The notes under the pieces: model-generated
What the model was told of the DNA's origin: nothing
The model's input: the letters and a program-made list of their open reading frames with translations, nothing else
The model's database searches: none
Translations under genes and position numbers: made by a program
Assembly: GCA_963976625.1 (NCBI GenBank)
Contig: CAXBLA010000013.1
Span: forward strand, 30,321 to 94,320
DNA: 64,000 bases
From: UBA1924 sp963976625
GTDB lineage: Bacteria; Planctomycetota; Phycisphaerae; Phycisphaerales; UBA1924
Direction: 5' to 3'
Part shown: one piece after another, positions 27,128 through 35,454 of the stretch
Numbering within the stretch: position 1 is the first letter of the stretch
How the letters are laid out: every line of letters begins with the position of its first letter

Positions 27128-28135
27128 ATGAATATCCTCGTCCTCGGCGGCACGCAGTTCAGCGGCCGCGCCTTTGTCGAACTCGCCGTCCACAACAACC
27201 ACCAAGTCACGGTGCTCCACCGGTCCAAGGCTGATCCGGGCTTGCCCCCCGCCGTGCGCCGGCTCGTGGGCGATCGAGACCCCAAGGTCGGCGACGGGCT
27301 CGACCATATCCAAGCCCTGCTCGACAATGGCGAACACTTCGACGCCGTCATTGATATGTGCGGCTACACCCCCCGCGTTACCAAAGCCGCCTGCGACCTG
27401 CTCAAGGACCACACCGATCTGTACCTCTTTATCTCAACGATCTCGGTCTATGACCAAGAAGCCACCAGCGGCACCATCTCCGAGGACGACCCCAAAACAA
27501 TTCTCGACGATCCAAGCGTCGAAGAAGTCACCGGCGAGACCTACGGCGGGCTCAAAGTCCTCTGCGAGCAGGTCGTCACCGACGCCTTCCCCGACAACCA
27601 CTGCATCCCCCGCCCGTGCGTGATCGCCGGGCCCAACGACCCGACCGATCGCGTCACCTGGTGGGCACGCACGCTCACGACCCAAGACCAGCTCGTCATC
27701 CCCAAAGCCGACGACAACTTCTACGCGAGCCTCATCGACGCCCGCGACCTCGCGGCCTTCATCCTCCACTGCGCGACCAACAAGATCACCGGCATCTATA
27801 ACACCACAGGCCCCGAGCCCGACTTCGCGTTGTCCGATTTCATCCAACAGTCGCACGCGGCCCTGTCATCCAAGACCAATCTCATCGAAGCCGAAACCGA
27901 GTGGCTCGAAGCCCAAGGCGTAAAACGCTGGCTCGAAATCCCGGTCTGGCTTCCTGATGCAGCCCAGCACATCCACCGCGTAGATTCGTCCAAAGCCAGA
28001 GCCGCCGGGCTCACCAACCGCCCGCTCGCCGACACCATGCGTGACATCCACCAATGGGATGTCGAGCGCGGCTCACCCGAACTCACCGCCGGCATGAAAC
28101 CCGAACGCATCGCAGAACTCGTCAGCGCGATCTGA
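27128..28135 (+). CDS. NAD-dependent epimerase/dehydratase-like protein
   Basis: 335 residues, extended SDR fold: MNILVLGGTQFSGRAFVELA is the dinucleotide-binding strand-loop, then FDAVIDMCGYTPRVTKAA, FISTISVYDQ and YGGLKVLCE (Tyr/Lys pair). It begins directly with the Rossmann strand, so the start is secure. Cytoplasmic, unlike its Tat-exported paralogue at 11766-13007, with which it shares the WxPxxAxxxxR...KARAAGLTNRPL C-terminal pattern. Followed by the YpdA-like gene 37 bp downstream. Confidence 0.8.
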   Translation: MNILVLGGTQFSGRAFVELAVHNNHQVTVLHRSKADPGLPPAVRRLVGDRDPKVGDGLDHIQALLDNGEHFDAVIDMCGYTPRVTKAACDLLKDHTDLYLFISTISVYDQEATSGTISEDDPKTILDDPSVEEVTGETYGGLKVLCEQVVTDAFPDNHCIPRPCVIAGPNDPTDRVTWWARTLTTQDQLVIPKADDNFYASLIDARDLAAFILHCATNKITGIYNTTGPEPDFALSDFIQQSHAALSSKTNLIEAETEWLEAQGVKRWLEIPVWLPDAAQHIHRVDSSKARAAGLTNRPLADTMRDIHQWDVERGSPELTAGMKPERIAELVSAI

Positions 28136-28172
28136 AGCTTCAAGACGAACCATTACCCCACGCCTACTCTCC

Positions 28173-29249
28173 ATGATGCAAGAGACAGACATCGCCATCA
28201 TCGGCGCCGGCCCCATCGGCATCGAACTCGCCGCCGCCGTCAAAAAAGCCGGGCTCGACTACACCCACCTCGAAGCCGGGCAGATCGGCAGCACCATGCA
28301 GTGGTGGGCGCCCGGGACCAAGTACTTCTCCTCGCCCGAGCGCATCGCCATCGCCGGCGTGCCCTTGATCATCCCGGATCAAGAAAAAGCCACCCGCGAG
28401 CACTACCTCGACTACCTGCTCACGGTCGTGGGCACGCACCAGCTCGACATCCAGACCTACACCCGCGTGGTCAACATCGAGAAGCAAGACAACCACTTCG
28501 ACATCCACACCACCCGCTCATTCCACGGCGTGGGCGGCCCCGAAGAACTCACCCATCAATCCCAATCAACCACGCCCTCCACCACCTACCGCGCCAAGCG
28601 CGTCGTCCTCGCCATCGGCGATATGCACACGCCCCGTATGCTTGGGATCCCGGGCGAAGACCTCCCCCATGTCTCCCACTACCTTGGCGATGTCCACCAA
28701 TACGCCAACCAACGCGTCGTGATCGTCGGCGGCAAGAACTCGGCCGTGGAAGCCGCAATTCGGTTGTTCCGCGCAGGCGCGAAGGTCACCATGTCCTATC
28801 GCGGCGGTTCGTTCGACCCCGACCGCATCAAGTACTGGCTCCATCCGGAGATCGAGTACCTGATCAAAAAAGACAAGATCGACTTCGTCCCCCACTCGAC
28901 GCTTGAGTCGATCACCCCCGAAGCCGCGCACATCAAATCCGAATCAGGCACAACCACGACCGCTGCCGATTTCGTCCTCCTGCTCACCGGCTACGAGCAA
29001 GACCAATCGCTCTTCGAGCAGCTCGGCATCGAACTGATCACCGACGATCGCAAACCAAAGATCAATCTCCAAACCATGGAGACAAATGTCCCCGGCATCT
29101 ATGTCGCGGGCACCGCAGTCGCCGGCTCGCAGCAACGCACCAAGGTCTTCATCGAGACTTCGCACATCCATGTCGACCGCATCGTTGCCGCGCTGCAGAA
29201 CCGCATCAGCGACGCCGCCCCCGAGGACTTCTGGCTCGAAGAATCCTAA
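28173..29249 (+). CDS. FAD/NAD(P)-dependent oxidoreductase, YpdA family
   Basis: 358 residues. FAD-binding IAIIGAGPIGIELAAAVKKAG at the N-terminus, the substrate-side GSTMQWWAPGTKYFSSPERIAI, an NAD(P)-binding site VVIVGGKNSAVEAAIRLFRAGA near 185, and a late ATG-like motif VPGIYVAGTAV near 305. This matches the YpdA (bacillithiol disulfide reductase) family. Whether the organism makes bacillithiol is unknown. There is no CxxC redox pair as in thioredoxin reductase, which agrees with YpdA. Confidence 0.8.
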   Translation: MMQETDIAIIGAGPIGIELAAAVKKAGLDYTHLEAGQIGSTMQWWAPGTKYFSSPERIAIAGVPLIIPDQEKATREHYLDYLLTVVGTHQLDIQTYTRVVNIEKQDNHFDIHTTRSFHGVGGPEELTHQSQSTTPSTTYRAKRVVLAIGDMHTPRMLGIPGEDLPHVSHYLGDVHQYANQRVVIVGGKNSAVEAAIRLFRAGAKVTMSYRGGSFDPDRIKYWLHPEIEYLIKKDKIDFVPHSTLESITPEAAHIKSESGTTTTAADFVLLLTGYEQDQSLFEQLGIELITDDRKPKINLQTMETNVPGIYVAGTAVAGSQQRTKVFIETSHIHVDRIVAALQNRISDAAPEDFWLEES

Positions 29250-29252
29250 ACT

Positions 29253-30494
29253 TTACCCGCGTGCCAACTCGATCGCCCGGGCGTACACCACCTCAAGATC
29301 ATCGACCATGGTCTGAGCCGCGAACATCTTAGCGCACATCGCCCGCCCCCGCTGCCCCATCGCCGATCGCTTCTCCGGATGCTCGGCCATCTTCCTGATC
29401 GCCATTCTTAGTTGTTCGGCATCTCCGATCGGGAACAAAATCCCCGTCGCGTCTTGCTCGCTGTATCCTTCAAGGTACTCGGGATCAATGCACGCCTCGC
29501 GCGTCCCGTCGGCATCGCTCGCAACAACCGGTACGCCGCACAACAACGCCTGAGGCACCGTCCTGGGCAACCCCTCGCGATAACTCGGATGCAACAGCAC
29601 ATCCATCGCCCGCATCATCGCCCCCACACGCCCGCCGGGCACCAGCCCGGTTGACACCACCTGATCGCTCAGTCCTAACTCAGCGACCCGCCCGAGCAGC
29701 CTCTCCGACCACCACCCATCGCCCACCCACAGCAGCTTCCAGTGCGGGTTTGCACGCAGATCATCGCCGAGCGCATCGAGCAGATCATCGTGCCCCTTGT
29801 GCTCCGCGAGCCGGGCAACCGTCCCAATCACAAAGTCGCCGTCATCGAAGCCAAGCTCGCGGCGCATGTCATCGCGCGTCTCGCCCTCGATCGGATGCAA
29901 GAACCGCTCGGTCTCCATCCCCGACCGCAGGGTGACAAACTGCTCTTCGCGCCCGATCCCCGCCGCCCTGAACTGAGCCGTCATCGCGTCGGCCACCGAT
30001 GTAATCACATGGCAACGCCTGGCCGCCCATTTCTCGGACGCGATGTACACCGTGTTCTTCCACTTGGGCAGGTACCGATGAAACGGCGGCCCATGGATCG
30101 TGTGCACCACCGCGGGCTTTGAACTCTTCGAACGCTTGCACACCGCCCACGCCGCCGCCCGCCCGAGCACGCCGGCCTTCGACGAATGCGTGTGCACCAC
30201 ATCGGGCTCAAGCTCTTCGATCAGCCTCTTGAGCCCTCGATACCCCTTGAGATCCTTGATCGCCGAGATCTGGCGCACCATATGAGGCACCTCGTGCATC
30301 GTGATCCGCTCGCCGTTGGGTCCTCGATAACCATCGGCCCGATCGAAGTACGACCCCTCGGGCCCAAAGATGGGCCCATACGCCAGATGCACCTCGTGCC
30401 CCAACGCCGCCTGCCCCTCGCACGAGAGCACGGTGTTCTCCTGCGATCCGCCCTGGATCAGCCGCGTCGAGATGTGCAGAATCCTCAGGCTCAT
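29253..30494 (-). CDS. Glycosyltransferase family 4
   Basis: 413 residues, GT-B fold: LRILHISTRLIQGGSQENT at the N-terminus, VVHTHSSKAGVLGR near 100, HTIHGPPFHRY, the second Rossmann domain FVIGTVARLAEHKGHDDLL near 215, and the donor site SYREGLPRTVPQALLCGVPVVASD. It resembles polysaccharide or exopolysaccharide GT4 enzymes. Its ATG overlaps the stop of the GNAT gene by 4 nt. Last gene of the compact nuoG-to-GT4 run. Confidence 0.85.
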   Translation of the reverse strand: MSLRILHISTRLIQGGSQENTVLSCEGQAALGHEVHLAYGPIFGPEGSYFDRADGYRGPNGERITMHEVPHMVRQISAIKDLKGYRGLKRLIEELEPDVVHTHSSKAGVLGRAAAWAVCKRSKSSKPAVVHTIHGPPFHRYLPKWKNTVYIASEKWAARRCHVITSVADAMTAQFRAAGIGREEQFVTLRSGMETERFLHPIEGETRDDMRRELGFDDGDFVIGTVARLAEHKGHDDLLDALGDDLRANPHWKLLWVGDGWWSERLLGRVAELGLSDQVVSTGLVPGGRVGAMMRAMDVLLHPSYREGLPRTVPQALLCGVPVVASDADGTREACIDPEYLEGYSEQDATGILFPIGDAEQLRMAIRKMAEHPEKRSAMGQRGRAMCAKMFAAQTMVDDLEVVYARAIELARG

Positions 30495-31021
30495 CGCACC
30501 AAGTCTACCAGCTCAAGCTCATGCAGGATCGTCGTCGTGTCGTAGTACAGCTCGCTGGGCCCCAGCTCCCGGAACCCGACCTTGATTAATACTCTCCGAG
30601 AACCCGTGTTCTCCGGATTTGTCACGGCCACCAACCGCTCAACCCCAAGCCGATCGAACCCATACGCCGCCGAAGCCCGAGCGATTTCCGTCCCGTACCC
30701 CTTCCCCCAGTGCGCCTTGCCCAGCCGATACCCCAGCTCGATCTCATCGCCATTGAACGCGATCGGCACCAGCCCGCCCTGCCCGATGATCTCGTCCGTT
30801 TCCCGTTCGACGACCGTCCAAAAAGTCATCCCATGCTCATCACAAAGCCGGATCGCCCGCTCGATCCGCTCGACGACCTTGGCGCGCGTCCACCCTTCAC
30901 CCGTCTTGCCGATATACCGCATCGTCTCCGGGTCCGCCCACATCAAGGCCAATGCATCAATATCCTCCACCTTCGGCACCCGCAGCACCAACCGATCCGT
31001 CTCCGCAATAATCTCACCCAT
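30491..31021 (-). CDS. GNAT N-acetyltransferase, RimJ/RimL-like
   Basis: 176 residues. The N-terminal TDRLVLRVPKVEDIDALALMWADPETMRYIG and the acetyl-CoA loop LGKAHWGKGYGTEIARASAAYGFDRLG are those of the RimJ/RimL-type GNAT subgroup, followed by AVTNPENTGSRRVLIKVGF. It may acetylate an amino group on a protein, sugar or small molecule; substrate unknown. Overlaps the upstream zinc-ribbon gene by 8 nt and the downstream glycosyltransferase by 4 nt. Confidence 0.85.
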   Translation of the reverse strand: MGEIIAETDRLVLRVPKVEDIDALALMWADPETMRYIGKTGEGWTRAKVVERIERAIRLCDEHGMTFWTVVERETDEIIGQGGLVPIAFNGDEIELGYRLGKAHWGKGYGTEIARASAAYGFDRLGVERLVAVTNPENTGSRRVLIKVGFRELGPSELYYDTTTILHELELVDLVR

Positions 31022-31547
31022 CGTTCACCCCACACTTCTCCCCACATTCCGGACACACATCACCCTTCAATCCATCGAGCGAATAACCGCACCCCTTACA
31101 ATATCCATCCCTTGAGTACGCATCTCGAACCCTCCACAGCAGCCAAACCGACCACAACACAAGCGGGATCGACACAAACAGTAATGGCAGATCGATCGTT
31201 TTAATCTGCTCTAAGCCCGTGGGCTGCAACGATCGAACCGTGCGTATACGAGGCGGCGACAGAATTGATGCTGCGCTGACTCTTGTATAAAAGGTGGGTG
31301 GCCCACAGAAGCTCATCCCCCCAGCAGGTTTCACTACAGGCTTCGGGGGAGGCCCCACGATCTTTGTATGGGTGAAAATCAATCTGTTATTGAGCAAAGA
31401 GCACGACACATCGTGCACCATGAACTTGGACAAGGATACCTCAGGCTTGACGCTGGAAGAAATGAACAGCAATAGGATCGACAGCGTGGTACATATCCAC
31501 ACCATCCAGCTGATCTTCCCTGGCCGTGCAACCTGTTCCTTACACAT
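31014..31547 (-). CDS. Two-helix membrane protein with C-terminal zinc ribbon
   Basis: About 177 residues. First helix WMVWICTTLSILLLFIS, an extracytoplasmic segment of about 90 residues (VHDVSCSLLNNRLIFTHTK), second helix LLFVSIPLVLWSVWLLW, and a cytoplasmic C-terminal ribbon CKGCGYSLDGLKGDVCPECGEKC. Same ribbon type as the 607-codon frame at 9.9-11.7 kb. The ATG at 31547 overlaps the truA end by 8 nt; a TTG at 31562 is also possible. AT-richer than its operon neighbours, suggesting recent or weakly constrained sequence. Confidence 0.6.
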   Translation of the reverse strand: MCKEQVARPGKISWMVWICTTLSILLLFISSSVKPEVSLSKFMVHDVSCSLLNNRLIFTHTKIVGPPPKPVVKPAGGMSFCGPPTFYTRVSAASILSPPRIRTVRSLQPTGLEQIKTIDLPLLFVSIPLVLWSVWLLWRVRDAYSRDGYCKGCGYSLDGLKGDVCPECGEKCGVNDG

Positions 31548-32376
31548 ACCGGATCCATTCAAGCCGCAAGCCCATCGGGGGTAGGGTCACGCCGGCGGTT
31601 CTCCGATCGCCGCTGGCGATCATGTCACGGATCTGCTCGGGCTCGATCTTGCCGCGACCGACCTCCATCAGCGTGCCCGCGATAATCCGCACCATGTTGT
31701 ACAAGAACCCGTTGCCCGAGACACGAATGACAAACTTGCCCGCCTGCCCGTGATCCTCGGGCGTCTCGATCCTGCATTTAAAAATTGTCCGCACCGTGGT
31801 CTTGCGTCCGTGGGCGATCTGCGCGAAGCACGCGAAGTCATGCTCGCCCACCATCAAATCCGCGGCCCTTTGCATCCGCGCCCCATCGAGCTCATACCAA
31901 GTATGGAACACATACCGCCGATCCCACAACGGGCGCACCGCGCCAGAGAACATCGTGTAGCAATATTCCTTCTCGATCGCCCCGCCGATCGGATTGAACT
32001 CGTCGTCCACCACCTCAGCGCTGTGCACCAAGACATCCCTGGGCAGCTTGCTGTTGATCGCCTTGACCAGCCCGTCCGTCCCGCGTTCGATCGGCCAGCC
32101 CACCCCCTTGCTCGGATCTGGAGTGCTCGTAAACGCCGCGACCTGCCCATTGGCGTGCACGCCCGAGTCTGTGCGCGACGCGCCCGTCAAGATCACTTCC
32201 TCACGAACGACCTGCCGCACGGCTTGCTCGAGCACATGCTGCACCGTCCGCAGCTGTAAGCGTTGCGGCTCTTGGCCGGGCTCAGGCTTGGGTGCGTCGG
32301 GGTCCGGGGGCTCTTGCTTCTGCCACCCGAAGAAATCCGTCCCGTCGTACGCAACCGTGAGCTTGTAGCGCGGCAT
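31540..32376 (-). CDS. truA: tRNA pseudouridine(38-40) synthase
   Basis: Isomerises uridines 38-40 in tRNA anticodon stems. 278 residues: YKLTVAYDGTDFFGWQKQ at the N-terminus, catalytic Asp in GASRTDSGVHANGQVAAF near 68, HDFACFAQIAHGRKTTVRTI, and FLYNMVRIIAGTLMEVGRG near 225. An insertion of about 20 Pro/Glu-rich residues follows the N-terminal motif (EPPDPDAPKPEPGQEPQ), before the TVQHVLEQA helix. Lies three bases after the small membrane protein gene. Confidence 0.95.
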   Translation of the reverse strand: MPRYKLTVAYDGTDFFGWQKQEPPDPDAPKPEPGQEPQRLQLRTVQHVLEQAVRQVVREEVILTGASRTDSGVHANGQVAAFTSTPDPSKGVGWPIERGTDGLVKAINSKLPRDVLVHSAEVVDDEFNPIGGAIEKEYCYTMFSGAVRPLWDRRYVFHTWYELDGARMQRAADLMVGEHDFACFAQIAHGRKTTVRTIFKCRIETPEDHGQAGKFVIRVSGNGFLYNMVRIIAGTLMEVGRGKIEPEQIRDMIASGDRRTAGVTLPPMGLRLEWIRYV

Positions 32377-32379
32377 CGA

Positions 32380-32640
32380 TCAGCCCGCGTCCGACACTGG
32401 TGCTGGCTCTGGCTTTGTGCTTGGCGAAGTCTCTGTCATGGTATCCGCAATCACCTGCGGCGCATCCTTGGACTCAAAGTCTGCGATCACCTTGGGTGCT
32501 GGCCCGCTGGGCCCGCCGCCGCCGTGACCGAACTTCTTGTACTCCTCGTCGGCCCACTGGTCCCCGACCTTCCACCAGACCAGCGTCATCACCGCGGTGA
32601 CCAACCCGACAAAAAGCCCAAGCGAAATCCAGACGACCAT
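32380..32640 (-). CDS. Small single-pass membrane protein
   Basis: 86 residues: one N-terminal helix (VVWISLGLFVGLVTAVMTLVWW), a Gly-rich linker (GHGGGGPSGPAP) and an acidic/Thr-Ser-Pro tail. Not recognised. The ATG at 32640 is chosen because a strong Shine-Dalgarno GAGGAGG (32646-32652) lies five bases upstream; an in-frame ATG at 32658 would swallow it. Located between nuoG and truA in the same run of genes. Confidence 0.6.
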   Translation of the reverse strand: MVVWISLGLFVGLVTAVMTLVWWKVGDQWADEEYKKFGHGGGGPSGPAPKVIADFESKDAPQVIADTMTETSPSTKPEPAPVSDAG

Positions 32641-32670
32641 CCCGGCCTCCTCAAACAAAGTACAACCTGC

Positions 32671-34431
32671 TTACAACTCAACGGTTTCCATGTCCGACTC
32701 AACCAGCTCAGGCTCCGGCGGCATCTGCACATTGTCAGCCAGCACACTCAGCGCCTCGACCTCTTGCCCCATCGTCGATCGCATCGCGATCGCGTCGAAG
32801 AGCTCGCCGCGAGGCAGCAGCACAGAATCGTTCGCTCCGGGCACCTGCCCGGGCTGCTCATCGACAATCTGCGAGCCGAACCCCGGCGCGTGCTCGACGA
32901 GCTTGCCGCCCGATGCCAGCTCGATCAGGTCCATCGCGATCTGCCCCTCGCTCTTGGAGTTGTGCTGATTCGGGATCGCCTGCTCGAAGTGCTGGATGAT
33001 CCCGTCGCAGTTCTCAAAGCTCCCGCTCTTCTCGGCGAAGGTCGAAGACGCGAGCACGACATCGGCCCGCGAGCACAACACCGATTCGGTCGTATCGATC
33101 AGGATCAGCTTGCAGCCCTCGATCGCATCAACCAGCGCATCAGTCGCCCAAGCGCTCGGGAAGTTGGCCGTCATCACGACCGCACCGTACTCGTTGGCCC
33201 GGCGCACAAAGGTGTCGTATTCCTTGTAGCTACCCCCGTCGCCCGTCATCGCTTCGAGCACCCGCTTAACACCCCGAGCATTGGGCACCTTCTCGGCCCG
33301 CTGGACAAACTCCTTGGTGTGCTGCGGGTTGGGGAACGATTGATCCTCCCCATCGGTCGGCACGCCGCCCAAGTACAGCTCGACATCCTCGTCGATCATC
33401 CGCACCGCCTTGATCAGCGCGTACGCCTCTTCGCTCGTCAGCGTGGGCGAAACAACCAGCGCCGTCCGCTTGCCGTCGGCCTTCGATGCCAAGATCGCAT
33501 CAATCGCCTGCCCGTACGCCCGGCTCCAGCTCGCATCGACCATCATGCCGTGCTCGCGGCGCGTGGGCCCGGTGATGCGTGCATCGCTGTGGACGAACTT
33601 CCACCCATAGCGGACCTCGTCGGTGATCCACCAGGTATTGATCTCCATGTTCGTGCGCGGCTTCACCCGATAGAGCCGACCCTGGTTGTGCTCGACCCAC
33701 AGGTTATCGCCCGAACTCGTAAACGGATCGATACCGGCTGTTTTCTTCAGGAACCACACACGCTGGCTGAACAAGAAATCCTTGTCGAGCAGCGAGCCCA
33801 CCGGGCACAGGTCGATCACATTGCTCGCCAGCGGATTGTTGAGCCCGACACCCGGGAACACATCGATCGTGCACTTGTCGCCTCGACCGTCGACCATCAG
33901 CTCGTGCGTCTGGGTGACTTCATCGGTAAACCGCACGCACCGGGTGCACATGATGCACCGGTCCGAGTACATGTAGATCTCTTCGCCCATGTTCTTCTTG
34001 GGCGAGACCACCTTCGTGTCCGTAAACCGTGAGTGCCCGCGCCCGTACTGGAACGAGTAATCCTGGAGCGTGCACTCGCCCGCCTGATCGCACACCGGGC
34101 AGTCCAGCGGGTGGTTGATCAGCAGGAACTCCATGACCGCCTTCTGGTTGGCGACCGCCTTCTCGCTCTCGATGGTCACGACCATGCCGTCGGTGGCTTC
34201 AGTCGCACAGGTCGGCAGCAGCTTGCCGCCCATCATCGGCTCGAGCTTGTTGTCATTGCGGGGGTTGGGCGCCTCGAAGGTCGCCAGGCAGATCCGACAC
34301 TGGGCAGGACGCGAGAGCCCGGCGTGATAGCAATACTGCGGGATCGTGATCGCGTTGCGGTTGGCCACCGCGATGACCATCTCGCCCTTGGAAAACTCAC
34401 ATTCGATCCCGTTGATGGTCACAGTTGGCAT
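32671..34431 (-). CDS. nuoG: NADH-quinone oxidoreductase subunit G
   Basis: Iron-sulfur subunit of complex I. 586 residues. The N-terminal 2Fe-2S ferredoxin domain starts TVTINGIECEFSKGEMVIAVA with YCYHAGLSRPAQCRICLA; the His-Cys motif LDCPVCDQAGECTLQDYSFQYG and the 4Fe-4S motif CIMCTRCVRFTDE follow; then CPVGSL and a molybdopterin-like domain that is short (full E. coli NuoG about 900). First gene of a six-gene minus-strand run. nuoF is 8 kb away and no other nuo gene is in the window. Confidence 0.93.
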   Translation of the reverse strand: MPTVTINGIECEFSKGEMVIAVANRNAITIPQYCYHAGLSRPAQCRICLATFEAPNPRNDNKLEPMMGGKLLPTCATEATDGMVVTIESEKAVANQKAVMEFLLINHPLDCPVCDQAGECTLQDYSFQYGRGHSRFTDTKVVSPKKNMGEEIYMYSDRCIMCTRCVRFTDEVTQTHELMVDGRGDKCTIDVFPGVGLNNPLASNVIDLCPVGSLLDKDFLFSQRVWFLKKTAGIDPFTSSGDNLWVEHNQGRLYRVKPRTNMEINTWWITDEVRYGWKFVHSDARITGPTRREHGMMVDASWSRAYGQAIDAILASKADGKRTALVVSPTLTSEEAYALIKAVRMIDEDVELYLGGVPTDGEDQSFPNPQHTKEFVQRAEKVPNARGVKRVLEAMTGDGGSYKEYDTFVRRANEYGAVVMTANFPSAWATDALVDAIEGCKLILIDTTESVLCSRADVVLASSTFAEKSGSFENCDGIIQHFEQAIPNQHNSKSEGQIAMDLIELASGGKLVEHAPGFGSQIVDEQPGQVPGANDSVLLPRGELFDAIAMRSTMGQEVEALSVLADNVQMPPEPELVESDMETVEL

Positions 34432-34602
34432 GGCGTCGGCTCATCTCAGTGCTGGAGAATCTATCGGCTGGTACACAACGAGCATCCGGGTGCCCACTAC
34501 AAACAACCGGAACAGATCCGGCGGCTCGCTCGTCGCCCATATCCTAGCGCGGATCCCGTTTCTGAGCCTGAATCGGCCAACTCAAATATCCCCATCCATA
34601 AT

Positions 34603-35376
34603 TCAACCCCCGCCTTCAACGCCCGCAGGCTCGTCAGCAATCAGCTCGCCCCCATCCGCCCCCAAGCTAATCCGCCCGCCGATCTCCCAGAACGCACTCA
34701 ACGCGTGCAAAGGCTCCAGATCCGGGTCCATCGCCCACCACCCGGTTTCATCCTGCGTCCCGCGCCCATACCCACGCTCCACCGCCTTCTCCCAGTGCTC
34801 CAACGCCTCGGGCAGCTGGCCGCTCATCGAGCGATAGCACGCCAGGTTGTACAGGTCCAAGCTCGTCCGCTCCCCCGTACCGTTCTTGGGTTCGCTGGCG
34901 ATCCACAAACGATCCGCCACCGTGCCAAAGAGCCCCCGGGCCTCTTCCACCTCGCCGAGCCCGTGCATCGCCCACGCCCGCAAATACAGCAGTCGCTCGG
35001 AGGTATACCCCCCGCTCCACCGATCGGGCTCGTCGAGCATCGCTTTGAGGATCGCCCAGTTCGTCCGGGCGGCCGCCGGGTTCCCCTGCAGGTCATCGAC
35101 CAGCGCACGCCAATAAAACGCCTCGGGCTGGGGCGATGGGCCCCGCCCGTAGTGCTTGTAGAGCTGATCCGTCACCCGATCGGCGTTCTCGAGCCGCCCG
35201 CCCGCGATCTGGCGGCGGATCTGCGCGATCAGCCGCTGCGAACTCTGGCTCTGGTTGATCGCCGCAGCCCGGGGATGGTCCGCCTCGTCCATCTCCTCGA
35301 ATCCAACCACATACACAAACGCCCCCACCCCCAGCAGAGCCGAAACCACCACAACATGCCGAATCCCGATCCCCAT
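34603..35376 (-). CDS. TPR-like membrane-anchored protein
   Basis: 257 residues. An N-terminal uncleaved or lipid-free anchor (HVVVVSALLGVGAFVYVVG) is followed by about 200 residues of helical repeats with tetratricopeptide-like signatures (YLRAWAMHGLGEVEEARGLF, LYNLACYRSMSGQLPEALEHWEKAVERG). The start at 35376 begins the membrane segment. TPR proteins mediate protein assembly; no partner can be named. Divergent from hisS (78-bp gap) and 171 bp upstream of nuoG. Confidence 0.6.
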   Translation of the reverse strand: MGIGIRHVVVVSALLGVGAFVYVVGFEEMDEADHPRAAAINQSQSSQRLIAQIRRQIAGGRLENADRVTDQLYKHYGRGPSPQPEAFYWRALVDDLQGNPAAARTNWAILKAMLDEPDRWSGGYTSERLLYLRAWAMHGLGEVEEARGLFGTVADRLWIASEPKNGTGERTSLDLYNLACYRSMSGQLPEALEHWEKAVERGYGRGTQDETGWWAMDPDLEPLHALSAFWEIGGRISLGADGGELIADEPAGVEGGG

Positions 35377-35454
35377 AGAGAACACTCCGTAAATCAGCCG
35401 CCAACGGTTCCATGCACCGCACCCGCCCGAGTCACCAGCATACCCTATCAGACC

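Noticed and set aside
32263..34032. Long plus-strand open frame opposite nuoG and truA
   Set aside because: Arg/His/Leu-rich shadow without family resemblance.
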